A DNA stretch of 64,000 nucleotides from Lacinutrix mariniflava (lineage in GTDB: Bacteria > Bacteroidota > Bacteroidia > Flavobacteriales > Flavobacteriaceae), in assembly GCF_001418015.1 (NCBI RefSeq), contig NZ_LIQG01000027.1, positions 98,501 to 162,500 of the forward strand, in the 5' to 3' direction. Shown piece after piece: positions 63,245-64,000 of this stretch. Each line of letters opens with the position of its first letter. Positions within the stretch are counted from its first letter, which is position 1. Below the pieces are notes generated by a model. That model was not told where the DNA came from. It did not search any database and saw nothing but the letters and a program-made list of their open reading frames with translations. Both the position numbers and the translations under genes were made by a program.

Positions 63245-64000
63245 ATGAATAAAATAATTTTTACATTTTTTTTAATATTTTTTGTCAGTATTAGTTATAC
63301 GCAAACCGAACCTAAAAGAGGACTAGGAAAAGAAAGAATTAATAAAAACGATAGTACCTCTAGAGGAAGTAGCGAAAGTGTAAGCGCAAAAAACCTTAAA
63401 AGAAAAGAGGCGAAAATTACAGACTACCTTATTATTTCTCATAAAAACGATACCACTTTCGTAGATACTACGCTCACCATACAAAAAGAGTACAAATACA
63501 ACTACCTTAGAAAAGACGGGTTCAATTTAATGCCCTTTGCTAATATGGGGCAAACGTATAATACATTAAGTAAGGATTTCGAGAACATCTCACTTTTACC
63601 ACAGTTCGGTGCCAGATCGAGGCATTTTAATTACATGGAAATAGAAGATATCAACTACTATCATGTACCAACGCCTTTAACAGAATTAATGTATAAATCT
63701 GCTTTTGAGCAAGGACAGCTTTTAGATGCGCTGTTCACAGTAAATACGTCAAAACAATTTAACTTCTCAATTGCATACAAAGGCATGCGTTCCTTAGGGA
63801 ACTACCAAAATAATCTTACAAGTACAGGAAACTTTAGATTTACCACTAGCTATAAAACAAAGAACTTAAAGTATGTAGTAAACATGCATTTTGTGTCTCA
63901 AGATTTTTTAAATGAGGAAAATGGAGGGTTAACAGACGAGAGCGTTACTTTTTTCGAATCAGGAGAAGAGGATTTTAACGATAGAGGAGCGTTAGAAGTA
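63245..64000 (+). CDS. Putative porin, 3'-truncated by window edge
   Basis: 252 residues visible from the ATG at 63245, no stop before the window ends. A signal peptide (MNKIIFTFFLIFFVSISYTQ) is followed by a polar stretch (20-60) and then beta-rich sequence with the segments YLRKDGFNLMPFANMGQTYN and ITDYLIISHKNDTTFVDTT that mark the Bacteroidota putative porin family (PF14121-like). It should form an outer membrane barrel of about 600-650 residues. Substrate unknown. Confidence 0.85.
   Translation, partial: MNKIIFTFFLIFFVSISYTQTEPKRGLGKERINKNDSTSRGSSESVSAKNLKRKEAKITDYLIISHKNDTTFVDTTLTIQKEYKYNYLRKDGFNLMPFANMGQTYNTLSKDFENISLLPQFGARSRHFNYMEIEDINYYHVPTPLTELMYKSAFEQGQLLDALFTVNTSKQFNFSIAYKGMRSLGNYQNNLTSTGNFRFTTSYKTKNLKYVVNMHFVSQDFLNEENGGLTDESVTFFESGEEDFNDRGALEV

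Overview
The window is chromosomal DNA of a member of the Flavobacteriaceae (Bacteroidota). Evidence: strong AT richness, absence of Shine-Dalgarno sites, A-rich start regions, promoter-like TTG / TAnnTTTG pairs, a SusC/SusD pair, a type IX secretion C-terminal signal, and families largely confined to this phylum (DUF2911, DUF5522, DUF4136, DUF6428, long urocanate hydratase). The species cannot be named from the sequence.

Layout. 1-3.4 kb: end of an RND efflux pump operon (permease, cut at the left edge, plus TolC-like channel). 3.5-4.9 kb: a secreted plant-type leucine-rich-repeat protein, a CPXCG zinc-ribbon protein and an initiator tRNA-Met. 5.2-26.6 kb: a starch/maltodextrin utilisation locus. 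The leftward arm is SusC, SusD, a SusE/F-like lipoprotein and a type IX-secreted GH13 amylase. The rightward arm is a LacI-type regulator, an SLC45-like MFS sugar importer, beta-phosphoglucomutase, a GH65 phosphorylase, an esterase-GH31 fusion and two GH13 lipoproteins. Inferred flow: surface amylase cuts starch, SusCD imports oligomers, periplasmic GH31/GH13 trim them, MFS imports maltose, GH65 yields glucose plus beta-glucose-1-phosphate, and PgmB makes glucose-6-phosphate.

26.8-40.5 kb: housekeeping and conserved hypotheticals (DUF2911, DUF6503-like, thermonuclease, DUF4136, HutU, DUF5522, ACC-deaminase-like enzyme, glucosaminidase-LysM, HemL, LTXXQ-like proteins, a YiaA-type membrane protein interrupted by a -1 frameshift at a slippery heptamer, DUF2157 and GDYXXLXY proteins). 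40.7-43.3 kb: arsenic operon arsR-DUF6428-arsC-like-ACR3. 43.4-48.4 kb: M49-like peptidase, LysS, Pmp3-like protein, LipB.

48.2-51.8 kb is the most unusual part. Between lipB and a 74-residue gene lie three tandem units. Each holds a different leftward cargo gene between a long palindromic element (L) and a short palindromic element (R). The units are joined by decayed 3' fragments of the 74-residue gene fused to decayed 3' fragments of lipB. It looks like a nested tandem duplication combined with cargo exchange. No recombinase is present in the window.

51.9-64 kb: nucleoid-associated protein, collagen-like lipoprotein, DUF4412 protein, an ECF sigma factor coupled to a TPR membrane protein and facing a TPR-CHAT (caspase-like) membrane protein, two lipoproteins, ribonuclease HII, and the start of a putative porin cut by the right edge.
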